Shown: positions 35,640 to 48,890 of the stretch, in pieces
Numbering within the stretch: the first letter of the stretch is position 1
Layout: each line of letters begins with the position of its first letter
Assembly: GCA_036924285.1 (NCBI GenBank)
Contig: JAYKYS010000008.1
Span: 23,545,001-23,609,000, forward strand
Origin: Asterella californica
Taxonomy: Eukaryota; Streptophyta; Marchantiopsida; Marchantiales; Aytoniaceae
Direction: 5' to 3'
DNA: 64,000 bases
Notes under the pieces: generated by a model
What the model saw: the letters and a program-made list of their open reading frames with translations, nothing else
Database searches by the model: none
Told to the model about the DNA's origin: nothing
Made by a program: the position numbers and the translations under genes

Positions 35640-36290
35640 ACGCTTACAAGTCGCGTTGAGGGTAGTGTGCGAGGTCTCGCAAACTTTTTGAAAACTCAAG
35701 CCTAAGCTTGCGAGACCTTGCACACTTCCAACAAAAGACACAAAAAGCGTGTAAGGTCTGCATGTTTCTTGTACTCTAAAGCATAACCATGCGAGGTCTC
35801 GCAAGATATTAGACAGCGCTAGTCAAAGCGTGCGAAGTCTCGCACACCTTTAGTGAATGATACAAAAAGCGTGCAAGGTCTCACACGCTTCTTGAACTCT
35901 AAAGCATAAGTGTGCGAGGCCTCGCACATTCTATCCGTGTGTGTGCTCATGCACTTCTAACCGTGTGAGGTCTCGCACACTTTTCATCATGCGAGGTCCC
36001 GCAAAGTATTAGATAGCGCTAGCCAAAGCATGCGAGACCTCGCACACTTTTAGCTTATGATACATAAACCGTGCGAGGCCTCGTACGCTTCTTGAGCTCT
36101 GGAGCATAAGCGTGCGACGCCTCACACACTTCCCTATGTGAGTGATCTCAAGCACTTCTAATCGTGCAAGGACTCGTGCTCTTCTAACCTTGTGAGATCT
36201 CGTGCACTTCTAATCGTACGAACTCTCGCACATATAAGTGTACGAGACATTGCACACTTTCAAGCGTACGTGGCATCTTCTAACCGCATG
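35640..36290. repeat. Array of 16-bp palindromes (GTGCGAGGYCTCGCAC), unit 1 part
   Basis: Near-palindromes such as 'gtgcgaggcctcgcac' and 'tgcgaggtctcgca' occur about every 30-60 bp, separated by AT-richer spacers with 'cacttctaa' or 'aaagcataa'. The array is cut off at 36,290 by the duplication junction. In unit 2 it runs on past the duplicated part to about 53,070. Confidence 0.85.
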
Positions 36291-37109
36291 GGAAATTTCA
36301 AAGCGAACCTGGAGTGGTGGTTCTAGCCAAATTTGAACTACCCACAACAAATTCAAAGTGAAATCACAACCCTGAACCTAGAACAACAAATTGCAGAGCA
36401 AACTTCAAAGTGGAATCTACGATAGGTTCTGGATTTGAATCTACCATAGTAACTTCTAGAGCAAACTTGAACTTCGGAAGCGAACACTATGCTGAATACA
36501 AAACACAGATGAGAGTGATTTACATTCGACAACTAGAGCAAGCTCTCACCTTCCAGTAGTACGCCGATGGATAAACAACATGAGTCGGTCCTCTATGCTC
36601 TTCCACAAGCGACCAAAGTGAACATGAATCGTCTCAATTTTCAAAATTGGGATCTCCAAAGTGCTTGTTTAGGGTCTCGTTGGGTTTAAGATAGTCTGAT
36701 CTATCTATAAGAGGATACATATCTTAGATCAGGCGGTCCTTTTGGATAGTGTCAGTGATTCTAGCTCGTAGGGAGGAGGTTCTGGAGGTTCTGTCACCTA
36801 CGATGTCATGTTATATATGGTTTTATCATGTATAAGTATGGTTGGCTTATTTCTACGCATACACGCCAACCATGCGATGTAATGCTAAATAATAAGTGGT
36901 TATGTGTTTGCACTATACACGTGTGTTTCATTCAAAAGATAACAAGATACATGTCAAGATACTTTAGTAGGTTCACCTGTTCATACATCTAGAAGTTCTA
37001 TTGTATGTTAGTCTACTATGTAAATCACCACGTTGGTGTTTCTTGTAACCGATAGTTAGCTAAGTTGCACCAAGTAGGTGATTTTCTTGTCAAGGTTTTT
37101 ATTAACGCG

Positions 37110-38860
37110 GTGTCGTGTCGTGGACCGACTCCTACTTGAAAATCTATTTCGATACTTACCATTATCGCTCCAAAGACATTCATCGGATCCAAATGAGCTT
37201 TTTTACACAACTTCGGATCTTCAATTTCATTATATCAATGGGTAGAACTCGTTGTAAGCTTTCCATGGGCACTTCGTCTACTTCATTTGGACGCCTAGTG
37301 GAGAAGTTACGAGACTCAAAAAGCAAGTTAAGCCCTAGCTTACGGACTTTTTGCACAACTTCGGATCTTCACTTTCATTACACCAATGGGTAGAGCTCAT
37401 TGTCAGCTTTTCATGAGCACTTTGTCTATTTCATTTGGACGTCTAGTGGAGAAGCTACGAGCTCTAAAGATGGGAAAAACAAGCTAGGCCTTAACTTACG
37501 AACTTTTTGCACAACTTCGGATCTTCACTTTCATTACATCAATGGGTAGAGCTCATTGTCAACTTTCCGTGAGCACTTCGTCTACTTCATTTGGACGTCT
37601 TGTGGTGAAGTTACGAGACTCGAAAGAAAAGAAAATCAAGCTAGGCACTAACTTGTTATTGGCTCCTAGCACGATACTAAGGACGCAAGGGGTCTGATTG
37701 CTCATTATCTGAGAAAACTTTCACGTACAGCGACTGACATAAGGGGGCAGTTTAAGAAAATCTGCAATCTATCGATGGACGGTTTGGAGAATTGAGAAGT
37801 CCAATGCATGCAGACAAAGTGACATTGAGTTCAGATATGTGCAAGCTACGCGTTGGTTAAGATGGTTCGTGAAGAGACGGATCGAGGAGTGTGTTTTGAG
37901 AGAAATTGAGACGCAGGAAGAGATTTGGAGGACTTCAGTGATCTGTGAAGGAGAGTTAGACCGTTCTGAAGTCCAAACTTGCTGTCCTTGGATCCATCGA
38001 GATCAGAACGCCGAGTTCTTCAGGAAATTGAAGACGATATCGGACGATTTGGGAGTTCTGAGTGAAGTTGGCTCGCAGGGAAGCGCTTATGTTAGTTTTT
38101 CATGACTTAGAACTTGAGATTGGATTGTTTTTCGCGATCGGTGAGCCAAGCTCTTCGTTCTTGGTGCCTACACGATAAAGGAGTCTTCACATACTCATAG
38201 GAGAAGACCGTGTGTGGATTGGATTGTTGGTTTGGGTGTGGTAAGCGAGTTTGAGTCGTAAGGAGTTGATTTACGTCTGTTTTTTATATCCTACGGCCAA
38301 ATTTCTTGCGTGATTTTACGAAGAGAACTCCACACTGCTTGTTTGGAGTCTCGTTGGGTTCAAGGTAGCCAGATATATCTACCAGAGAAGACGGATATCA
38401 GATAACACGATCCGTTTGGACGGTGTGTGCGATTTTAAACCGCATGGAAGAGTTTTTGAAGATTCGGTCATCTGCGATCAAAAATCAGCGAGATCTCGGT
38501 TGTCGAGAGTTGGATCTGAAGGTTTCTTAGGTCAACGAAGTCAGGGAAGAAGACCCTATCGACATCTGAAGACCATTTGACAAAAGGAAAAAGTTCTCAG
38601 ATAGGTCTTTTCAGTTCGTTCGCTACGGGTTTTTATTCTTTTTGAGTTTGTTAGAGATCTAGTTGATTATGTACAACTTGTGGTAGCTAACTTTAGCTAA
38701 GGGCTTGTACGTGGATGTTGTTTGGATTTAGGTTTGAATCGTGTAATATTGATGTAGCTCTTTTTGTTAGCAAAGGGATGTTTCTCTTGCTTTGAGCTAC
38801 GCTTCGATAGTTTTGGGTCTGGGTTGACATTCAAAGGCTCGTTTTAGAGGGGTTGTTGTA
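37110..38860 (+). repeat. Large dispersed repeat R1, copy 2
   Basis: Duplicate of 20,650-22,400, with the same three 150-bp subunits. It carries three of the six substitutions between units (37,224, 37,869, 38,512). Confidence 0.6.
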
Positions 38861-39889
38861 GAATATAGACCACTCAGGTTTGTTTTTCTATTTTTCATTC
38901 TTAGAGAAGAAGAATCGGGAATGTATATAAAATAGGAATTGGTATACCTTGCGACGTGTGTTCTCGTGGTTGTTTGTCTTGGTCTTGTCTCTGTTCGACA
39001 CACTATATCTCCATAGTCAAGAACCTTACGTTTTCCTAGAAAGCCTTCACGCAAAATCCGAAGCGATAGCGGACAAGTATTTTATAGTTGTTAATGATTT
39101 AGATGAGCTCTAAATATTTATTATGGTTGGAGATGGTTATGTAGGTCACTACAAGACAGAAACGTAGATCTTTGAATTTTCACTGGTAGATTATTATCAA
39201 AAGTATCCTTAGGTTTCAAATGAACATCACGGTCGCTACAAACTTTATCTCGACAAGTACAAGATATCTTTAGAAATCTCTTCTCGTAGACCTGCGCACT
39301 AAATTAGAAAATCTATAAAATTTAAGGTCAAGAGGACACATATATCCTTGATTGAAGTTTGAGTAGTCAATTTTTGAGTGTGCAAATTCAAATAGCCATA
39401 GAACTCACTTCAGATTTGATCTGAAAGAGATTGAAGTGGGGTCGGAAAACCCTCGACGAGCTACTGTGGACTCAATGATCAACTGATTTGATTTCAAAGT
39501 GAGTAAGATACCATCGATTGAAGTTCAAAGCATCAATTTCTAAACATTTGTATTCAAGTAGTCATAGATATCGCTGTAGGTTTTGTCTATGCAAGATCAA
39601 GGTAAGGTTGGAGAGATCTAGTTCGAGCTGATGATGGTGGTATCAATTTTCTGTGGATTTGAACATGAGAAGACCGAGAGGTAACCGATTGAATTTCTAA
39701 TATGCAAATTGTGAGTAAAGCGATGCATTTGAGAATTCTAGAGCATTTCTTTGTTTCTATGGGTCAATCTGGTCCCAATCTCATCTGAATAAATGCAAGA
39801 GAAAGACACGCAACCACGAACGAGCTTTGGTGCATAGATAAGCCCGGAGGCTTACTTCAAATCACTTTCTTTGATCTTGCATTGAGCGG

Positions 39890-40420
39890 CTAAAAGGCCC
39901 CCCATGGTCAGTATAAGATCTCAACTTATCATGTCATCAGCTGGAGGAGAGGTTCTTCTGGATCCCTTCGCAGTCCTTTTGTGGTAGTGTTCAAGAGACT
40001 TATTAGGACCTTCTCTCATGTCTCCGATCGTCGCAGCTGAAAACGTCTGTCCTTGCTGTTGTTGCTGTTTACGCCGGCCGGCAGCTGCTGAGGGGCTGGG
40101 AGCTGGCATGGCGGGAAGGGGGTCCCTTGTCATTCTCAAGAGCCGTCGTCGGATGGGGACTCTTACTGCTAATCCTCAGTTGTCCTCCCTCTCTAGACTT
40201 TACACATCTTGTGAAGATGAAGAGAGATTCCTATCTCTTTGACCGGTCCTCCTTTTCGGGGGAGGGTGGCTTTAGACAATTGCATAATTTCTCCTTTCAA
40301 TGTGTCCTTCCGAGTCTGCTTCAACTTTGGTCAAAGAGTCTTCCAGAGCCCGAGGATTCACTCTGAGAGCCGGATGCGAGGAAATCTTGCACGTCCGGTT
40401 CAGTGTCCGTTGTAGTCGAG
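39890..40420 (+). other. Mitochondrial-like insert, copy 2
   Basis: Identical, as far as I can see, to 23,430-23,960, with the group II intron domain V at its right end. Confidence 0.6.
40367..40401 (+). ncRNA. Group II intron domain V, copy 2
   Basis: Same 35 nt as 23,907-23,941: full 8-bp outer helix, CG bulge and GAAA-containing loop. Confidence 0.75.
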
Positions 40421-40939
40421 GTGTTTGAGATTTGATCACAATCACCTGGATTCTTTCGACAAAGACCACTCCAAAAATTTGCAAATTTAAAACAAATAAA
40501 AGTCAAAAATGACAAATGAACTAAAATTGACCTAATAAAATATAGGCTGTCATGGTATCGATGGTCTCTAAATGGTCCAAAATTAACAACAAAAATTTGA
40601 ACTAAATTCTTGATTTCCTCATATGGAGAAGGAATCATAGAGGGACAGTAGCATCATTAGTCGATGCATCTTGTCTCTTTAAATATCAAAAGCTCACTTT
40701 ATGTACACTTCCGTTATGAAACACAAACGTAAGTCGATTGTAAAGTGCTGCTCAAATCCTTAGGCCAATCCTTGAACCCAATCCTAGAACAAGATCCGCC
40801 GAAGCATAATTGAAAGCAAGAGGAGTGCCCTTTTGCTGATAGAAGTTTCACAAGAACGTCTCTTCATCCTAAATCTTGAATACTCTCTTGTGAACTCTAC
40901 AACTATAATATCGCTGTCGTATCTACATTACCTCTCAAT

Positions 40940-41180
40940 ACACCATTAGTCAGATGGTGCGATCACCTTAATCCAAACGAGGGTCATGAGTACAACCCAC
41001 GTAGCTAGTGATATACAGGACGCAACTCAACATCAAAACCAAAACCGCACAACTGTCATCGCTTAATATATCACTAGCCCGATGATGAGATCATCTAATC
41101 TAAACAAGGGTCGTGAGTGTAGTCCACATAGCTAGCGATACAAAGAGAACTGCGTAGAAACCCAAAGTAGTCGTCAAACT
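40940..41180 (+). repeat. Two-unit ~130-bp tandem repeat, copy 2
   Basis: Duplicate of 24,480-24,720. Confidence 0.55.
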
Positions 41181-41749
41181 TGTAGCAAAGAAACAAAAAA
41201 AATCAATCTAAGGACTCTTTTTTTCTCCAAGCGGTCGTCTAATATGAAAACGGTCTACTCTCTTGACTAGTGGTCCAAAGAACTTCCAAATCTGACCCCC
41301 AATGACCAAGAAATCTCCAACTTTTGGTTGTTGTTGTAAGACGAGAGCGGCTCTTGAGAAAGGACAGACCCTTCTGGTTGTGAACTGTTGTGAGCATGTT
41401 GTGACTAGGACTCTCTAAGGATAGACGTAAGAGTTTTTCTAGCAAACTTTAGGACTTGGTAGAGACAATCTTTTTATGCAGTTAAACGCAGATGAGCTAA
41501 ACCAGCAAGTGAGAGTTGTGTGGATCTTGAAATGGATGAAGGATAATGTTGGACAGTGTGAATTGCAAGCATGCTTCTGTTGTATATAACTGTTGAAGGA
41601 AGATATTTGTGGTAACACAGGGGTTGTGAAGGCTTGTTGTAGTATATGTAAAATATACACATGAAGTTTGCTGATAACCAACTAAAAGCTTTTGAATATG
41701 CATTTATACATATTCATGATGGATGGTCGGATGGTTGGATTTCCCCATA

Positions 41750-42335
41750 GTTCAGATAGCATTAAGACATAAATTCTCACAACATTCTGACAATGAACTT
41801 AGACAAGATTTGAGAAATATAACTTATGATTATTATGATTTCATAAATTAATGTCTTGAAAATTTCAACATGTATTAAGACTGTCACAGCAGAACGGTAT
41901 CAGCCTACGATTCCGACATCGAAATAACTGTCATCAGAATGAATATCAGAACTGTTATTGTCGTACTATGTCGAGATGTCATCTTACTCGGTTTTGCAAT
42001 AATAAAAGTGTATTCTTATATATTTTTAACAACATTTGGATGTCATATATATAATTCTGATAAATTCATATTTTCTGAAATTAATTATCTAAACCGTTGA
42101 AAGATGTCGGGACACAAATGGAATGTATGCAAGTGCAAAATACCAGCATAAACTACTACAACATTAAGACAGACGCAAGGTGATAGCTGATGTCTTAATT
42201 TGTGTCGTAATAAGATATATAAGGATCATCGTACGCATAAATATAGAGAACTTCTTTTCAAAGAATGATAAGGTGTAAGACATAATTTCGGACAATATTT
42301 ATGTCGTAAACAACGTCTAAATACTGTTGGAAATA
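41750..42335. repeat. CACTA-like noncoding repeat region, copy 2
   Basis: Duplicate of 25,290-25,875. Confidence 0.3.
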
Positions 42336-44117
42336 ATTCTAACCGTTCTATCCGTTTATCTGAGAGAGGTACTTATAGATTTAGAATTTGGGAGTTTATT
42401 GGAATTCTTCAATCATAAGGAGTTACCTCAGCTAGTCTGGGGGTCACGTACCAAAGAATCGACTCAAGTGTGAATTCCACCAGCAAGCATGTTTTGTCAA
42501 CTAGTATATGATCAACCATGGCCAGTACTTGAGTCCCAAAGTGGGTTAACTTTAGTGATTTCGGGGTTCAGGGATTTCAGGGAACCCACTCCTTCCAGAC
42601 TGAGTGTTTTTCCCTATACATATTTGTCTTTTTATTTTATTTTACTTCCCTATACATGAAAAAACATCGTGCATTTACATTAGAGTAGTGACTCAACCTC
42701 CCCAGGGCCTTCTCTAGATCTTGACTGTTATATAGTTCAGCTTGACCAGCCGAACTCCAGGATCATTTTTCGACTGTCCTTGAACGACTACATACATAGC
42801 CTGGTCTTTTTAAGAAGATATATATCTATAGACTTCAAGGCTAGCTAGTAAACACCAAGAGTACTGTGCATGTGCCCCTTGTCATAATAATCGAAACTCT
42901 GGACATCTCCTAGCTAGCTATTAGGTGTGACCTTTCAGATCTCTTGCCCCTTGCAGCTGTTGATCTACTTCCTGATCCACAGCAACTGCAGTCAAATTAG
43001 TGCTCTCTTGCAATGGTCGGTCGCTTGAGCGCATGCATCTGCGAGGCTTCGAATTCCTGACCGAGATTTCGTCTTCCAAGGCTTCATGATCACGTTAATC
43101 ATGCCTTCACATGTGAGGAAATCCACATGAGTCGACAGGCATGGACTACATTTTAGCACCTACATGCTATAAATTAAGGGCAGCAATTGAGAACTTAATC
43201 CCAGTTAATCCCACGCCTATATGTTATAGAGCTACGATATAACAATCTTGCTCAATGATTGCAAGATCTATCAATGTGGGTGGAACTGAGTTGACGTTCT
43301 TTGATAATGAGCTTCGTGAACGACCTCCATCCATTCAACAGGAACATACGAGGCCCGTGTCGTTCATTCATACATGTTCAAGCTAGGATCTGAAACTTGG
43401 AAGCGTTAGGTATGTTATCCCTGACGGGCATGTCAAAGACCGTCCACTTTCACGATCACGTACACTGAGTGAGGTTCCAAGAACGTTAGTGCCATGCCGT
43501 AGTCGTCTACGCCATTTACCTACCGTACCTAGACGATGGATGGAGATGGATCTATACGTAATCGTGTAGATCAAACTGCGATTTCTCTTTCAGTTTCTAC
43601 AACGGGGCCATTCACGCTGTAGAGACTGACGATCGACCCTGCATTTGCGAGTGATGAAGCTGGCACGTGAGGTGATGCTTCCAGTTCAGATTCTGGTCAC
43701 TGTCTTCAGGAACTGCAGCACCACGAGAAAGTGAAGCCATACCATGAACCCTTGCTGCATGTCATGATCAGCTCACTACAGCTTAGCTTACTGTATATAT
43801 CTAGCTTGGGCCATGCATATATAGGTTCCTACCAATATTGCATGGCCTTCGATCCGATCGGCATGCGCACTGAAATTAAGAACGATGATCGTCGGCGTGA
43901 AGGATGTAGAACTCGACGTCAAGTTCGGTGACGGGTATTAACTAGACGGCACAGAATCTTGACTTTTCTCAGTCTCTTTCTCTCTCGTCCTCCAACTAGG
44001 CGGACTACGGTAGTCTTCAGTCGACAATCCTCAGCAGGTCGACGCGACAAAAGATGTCCTCCTCACACGATCGATGCTTGCAGCTAGCTAGCGGGAGGAC
44101 GGAGGGATCAGCAGCTG

Positions 44118-44124
44118 TATAAAT
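44118..44124 (+). promoter_or_regulatory. Candidate TATA box of endoglucanase copy 2
   Basis: 'tataaat' about 340 bp before the start codon at 44,457, as in copy 1. Confidence 0.4.
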
Positions 44125-44456
44125 TATGAGGTTGGGTAGCACTCATGATCACAACCTCCAGAGCAATGTAGGGTGAGTGAGTAATCCTCTCCCAACACCT
44201 TCTAACTTCAAGGTGTTGATTCAGCAATGAGCAATACTCGAACTCAGTCTCTTCTCCGTACGGAGAGTATATATGTATGTTGGAGACCTCTGAGTCAGTA
44301 GTGTTCCTTTCTCGAGGACTGGGAAAATCTGGTGTAAGGAATCGCGATGTACACGTACTCGTGCATGTTCCTGTTCTAGACTTCTACCAGTTGGACTTCG
44401 CTCTGACTGCTGTGTTGATTCCAAACACAAGTGAGGAATTTCGCAAGCTTGTGGAA

Positions 44457-47400
44457 ATGCAGTCTGGTGAAGGCAGATTCAGACAGCGTTTAGAAGCGCA
44501 AGCTTTCTTACTGCTCGTTACTACTTCACTGGTTCGAATCGCGAAAGCAGATCTAGACCATGATCATGACTATAAAGGTGCGCTAGAGTTAAGTTTCCGC
44601 TATTTCGAAGCTCAGCGGTCCGGCTACCTCCCTTCCAACCAACGTGTGGACTGGCGCGCTAATTCTGCTCTCAAAGATGGTTTCGGAGAAGGGGTACGTT
44701 GGTCAAACTCTTCCGCTTTTTCATTTTATTTTGTCGCCCATGGCAGTTAAGTTAGTTACGGTAGCGTTCTTGAAGGCGGAGCATGGGAAGAACGAGGAAT
44801 GCCTTTCAATCAATCTGGACCGAAACTTGTCGACTAAGCTGCTTTCTGCATGGTATTAAATTCATCAGGAGTATGCTGATCATGAGACCTGTATTATTGA
44901 TCAGCGCTAGCTTAACATGAAGAGTCTGTTAAAACAATCGAGAAAGTGGAGAAAAGATGAATGTTGACCGCACTTCAGATGCTAGCTGTATATATATAGA
45001 GTCGGAGAGGCCGGAGACTCCTGGGCATGCATTGCCGAGATGATCGATCAACGTGCTGAAAGTGCTGAACGTATGGGTTTGGCAGAGAGTATCAGTTCCA
45101 GTTTATGTGCATATATTTTATGAACTTCATCCCCAAACCCTAAACCCTGAAATCAGGTTTGGGGATGAACTCATTCAAGCCCATATGTATATCGATATGC
45201 AATGCCATGATATACGTGATTGCAGAACTGCAGCTATACAAAGATCGAGTCTGGAGGTGATTTCAACTGCACTAAATTATCACACTTGCAGTCAAGTGTG
45301 ATAATTAAGGACTTCCTGGATCCTGCGGGTACTTCAAACGTTGAGTTTCTCGTAAATTTAACTGGTTTCCCTTTTGTGTGTACATGTACACTGTCAGGTA
45401 GATCTTGTGGGAGGATATTACGACGCTGGAGACAACGTCAAGTTTCAGCTTCCCATGGCGTTCACTATCACTTCACTGTCATGGAGTGTGATCGAGTACA
45501 GATCGCAGTTGATCAAACAGAACCAGCTCCGTCACGCCCTGGAGGCTATCAAATGGGGCACTGACTATTTCATCAAAGCCCATACTCAGCCTAACGTTTT
45601 GTGGGTGGAGGTAATTAACAGAGCTATCATCATCGTCCTGATTCAAGCAGATACTTCGGGGCATCGAACCCGTGTTTCTAACATTGTATATATGCTGTAA
45701 CTATTTGCTTCAACTGCAACGTGCAGCTTCTAACAAATTTTGTCAGACGTTCGTTAGCAGGTTGGAGATGGTGATACGGACCATTACTGTTGGCAGCGGC
45801 CCGAGGATATGACCACATCCAGAAAAGCTTACAAAGTAGACTCGCAGAATCCCGGTTCTGAAGTTGCAGCTGAGACTGCAGCAGCCATGGCTGCAGCTTC
45901 TGTCGTGTTTCGAAGGGCTGATATGCACTACTCTGCAACTCTATTGTCTCATGCGAAACAGGTTCGCCCTTAACTCGCTGGCTTCTTTCTCATGATTATG
46001 TGCTGATTCCTGATGTCTATGAGTTCAGTCTGGTCACAGCAAACACCCGCTGAGACTAGTACAACACAAGCATTTGGCCACCTGCAGTGAAGTGAACTCG
46101 AGCTCATGAATGGACAAGTTAATCTATGGACGAGCGAGTATCCATGTGCGTGTTTTGACCTATTGGAAATGCTGATCATGACTCCATGCAGCTCTTCAAA
46201 TTCGCTGATAAATACCGTGGCAACTATGCCGAATCTGTCCCTGTTGTGAAAAGCTATTACGGTTCCGGCCCAAGTAGATACCATGATGAGCTACTGTGGG
46301 CTGCTTTGTGGTTGTTCGAGGCAACCAACAATCAGTACTACCTCGAGTATGCTGTAAACAACGCATATATGTTTGGTGGTACGGGCTGGGCCATGACTGC
46401 GTTTAGCTGGGATGTCAAGTATGCTGGCCTCCAAGTTCTCGCATCCAAGGTAATTAATCATGCTAGCTAGCTACGTACAGAACCATTCCTCCTATACGAT
46501 TCTCGAGTCTTCCATGGAGACACTAGCTAGAGCTTGAATGTCCCTTGCCATGCTTTATCGATGTCACAGGAATCCACGACCATCTCTTGACTGTTATCAT
46601 CGGACAGAGAATGCAATGATCGTGAGGTGGGGGGTCTACTTCATCAGAAATTGAAATCAAGAACTACGACGTCAACACCGAGAAGTTCTGAGTCTTGAAC
46701 GAGCAGCAGGATATTAAGCTTTCTAAGTTAGTAATTACTGGGGGGAAGCCATCTCTTCTGAACCTGAAAGAGAAGCTTAATTTGCAATTGGTCCAAGAAG
46801 AAGCTGATTATCGGGTGAGGGTGAGGGTGAGGGTGGGGTGGAGTGGCCAGTAATAGTATAAGAGCCCCAACACATTCTCATCGTGGAGGAGGCCCTGAAT
46901 TGTAATTTTAATTTGGAACATTCATTCGTTTCCATGTTAAAGCTAGCGGGTGTACATATCATGACGGTAATCAGCCTTGTGATCAGTGTTCGACAGAATG
47001 ATCATGATTCTTGTGGATGATACGAGCTAGGTAGAGGGTGGGGGATTCCAGAACGTTTGGTTCATGACAGTCCCCAACCTTCTAGCAACATCGGTACAGT
47101 AAGCACAACGGCCACATGCAAACATAATATTACTAGGATGATTGTTCGTTTCTCGTCTCCAACTTTAGATCAACTTTCGTGCGCAAAAGATATGATGTGC
47201 AGGCTAGTACCCCATTTTAAGTGGAAACTGAATTTACGAAGTCTATATATCATTCGAGTTAGTAACGTTTTATATATACAGATGTGCCTCTAGAGATACA
47301 TTCTGTAATATCTATCCTCCAAATACTTGATGCTGAGAATGATCAGGGCGCGCACTAATAAGCAAAATTGAATGACATTTGGGCAGATTCTGTTGCAACG

Positions 47401-48022
47401 CAGAGGAGGAAACCACACGAGCATCCTCGAGGAGTACAGGAAGCAAGCAGAATTTTTCATTTGCTCTTCGCTGAATAGGAACGGTCCGGAGTCAACACAG
47501 AGAACAGCAGGAGGGATGCTCTGGATACAGGCCTGGAATAACTTGCAGTTCGTTACCTCCGCAGCTTTCTTGCTCACAGTTTACGGGGATTACCTCTCCA
47601 GCTCCAAACAGAGGCTTTTCTGCACGGGAGAAGGCGTTCCAACATCGGAACTGATCAGCGTCGGCAAGGCACAAGTCGACTACATTCTGGGAAGCAATCC
47701 GAGTAGAACTAGCTACATGGTCGGCTTCGGGCCCAGCTACCCTAGATTCGTCCATCACCGGGGAGCATCCATCATTTCGATCAACGAAGACAACAAATCT
47801 GTGGGATGCCTGGAAGGTTATGATGTCTGGTATAAAAGTACCGAAGTAGATCCGAACGAATTGACTGGAGCGGTAGTCGGAGGACCTGACATCAACGACA
47901 GCTATGTCGACAGGCGCGATAACTGGAAAGGTGGTGAGGCTTGTATATACAATAATGCTCTCCTGGTTGGCGTACTTGCGCGCTTGAGCTCGCAGTCAAA
48001 TTCGAGTACACGACAAGCGTAG
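44457..48022 (+). CDS. Secreted GH9 endo-beta-1,4-glucanase (cellulase), intact
   Basis: A plant glycoside hydrolase family 9 enzyme, which cuts internal beta-1,4 links in cellulose-type glucans of the cell wall. Exons are 44,457-44,693, 45,398-45,610, 45,761-45,961, 46,192-46,449 and 47,387-48,022; all four introns are GT..AG and phase 0. The product is 514 aa, normal for the secreted class. Residues 1-31 look like a signal peptide (hydrophobic [11 protein letters not shown], probable cut after AKA). The mature part starts near '[19 protein letters not shown]'. '[10 protein letters not shown]' supplies the catalytic Asp pair (D88, D91). '[17 protein letters not shown]', '[13 protein letters not shown]' and 'FVHHRG' (H426/H427) are family landmarks. 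'[17 protein letters not shown]' holds the acid Glu (E487). It ends soon after 'LLVGVLARL', with no carbohydrate-binding module and no membrane anchor. An in-frame ATG at 44,277 would add 60 residues and bury the signal peptide, so I prefer 44,457. Confidence 0.9.
46813..46841 (+). other. G-quadruplex-capable tract in intron 4, copy 2
   Basis: Five G-runs of three or more ('gggtga' repeated, then 'gggtggggtgg') on the coding strand of the endoglucanase intron. Confidence 0.6.
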
Positions 48023-48283
48023 ATTAACAACGCTTTTAACTGGACGAGGTCATCGACTGTCTGCATCGATCCGCCATGAAAGCAAGCTTGGGTCTTGCAC
48101 TTAGGATCATCGATCTGGAAGGAGAAAAACTTTTGATCTCTGAACTTTTCTGAAGGGCCTGCTAATAGTCCACATCCATACATACGGAAGTGGACGATCG
48201 ATTCTTGCTGTCTTGTACATAGCGGCTCTAGCTATGTAGCTTTTCCACAAACTGTAGGTACCGAAATGTCGGTCATAGCTCTT

Positions 48284-48376
48284 ACATACGTACGAACGCC
48301 GTAAAATATCGGACGTACCGCCGTCCTTCCTTATTATAAAAAAAAAAGAAAAAAGAAAACACATACGTACGAACGC
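48284..48376 (+). mobile_element. Short poly(A) retroposed insert, copy 2
   Basis: Duplicate of 31,824-31,916, with 16-bp direct repeats at 48,284-48,299 and 48,361-48,376. Confidence 0.7.
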
Positions 48377-48549
48377 GGGCATTCTGGATCCTAACGCATG
48401 TCAGAAGTAGTGTCCACTACTACTAGAAACGCAACTCCCACAATTATTGTCACAAGCAGGTGGCAAGTTTCTCAGTTGAGCAGTAAATGAACGAACGTGC
48501 GACAAAAGTATAGCGGAAACTTTTAGCTCGTAATCATGTATTTAGGCAT

Positions 48550-48890
48550 GCATATTCACCTCCTTCACGAAAGATGAAGGAGGCAAATATCCAGGGCGAG
48601 TTTAATTTAATACCTAACCTTTCCTTGAAACTCTGAGTAAATGAATATATTTATGATTCCAGTTTTTCGCTCTTGTACCTTCTGAATCGCGGCAGTGGAG
48701 TCAAGACCTACAGTTTATCTCTTGCTCTCCTCGTGTTTCCAAGCATAGGTTAACAGATACGTTTATGGAATATTTTAATTATTTTTATATATTTTTATAT
48801 ATTTAATATTTATATATTTATATATTTCTCTAATAATAAAAAGCGAACAAAAGTTTCCAGAAGTTCATGCATCATGCATATTGGGCGACA
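48550..48890 (+). repeat. Dispersed ~330-bp noncoding repeat, copy B duplicate
   Basis: Duplicate of 32,090-32,430. Confidence 0.4.

Larger units (their letters stand above)
19831..36290 (+). repeat. 16,460-bp tandem duplication, unit 1
   Basis: The whole stretch recurs head-to-tail at 36,291-52,750. The unit starts 'ggaaatttcaaagcgaacc' and ends 'cttctaaccgcatg'. The original left flank ends 'cctaccatg', so only CATG is shared at the breakpoints. I found six substitutions between units (20,764, 21,409, 22,052, 22,591, 30,552, 34,047), all transitions. Seven small indels lie between 29,501 and 30,355, and their net length change is zero. Confidence 0.95.

Noticed and set aside
35700..36290. 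Palindromes spaced 30-60 bp as a CRISPR array
   Set aside because: Units and spacers vary in sequence and length, the setting is eukaryotic, and no cas genes are present.
20650..37110. The two direct R1 copies as the paired terminal repeats of one 16-kb retrotransposon
   Set aside because: The similarity is not confined to R1; the entire 16,460 bp is duplicated, so the pairing is a by-product of the segmental duplication.
44277..44456. Upstream in-frame ATG as the true start of the endoglucanase
   Set aside because: It would place 60 residues without GH9 similarity before a good signal peptide; secreted GH9 enzymes begin at the signal.
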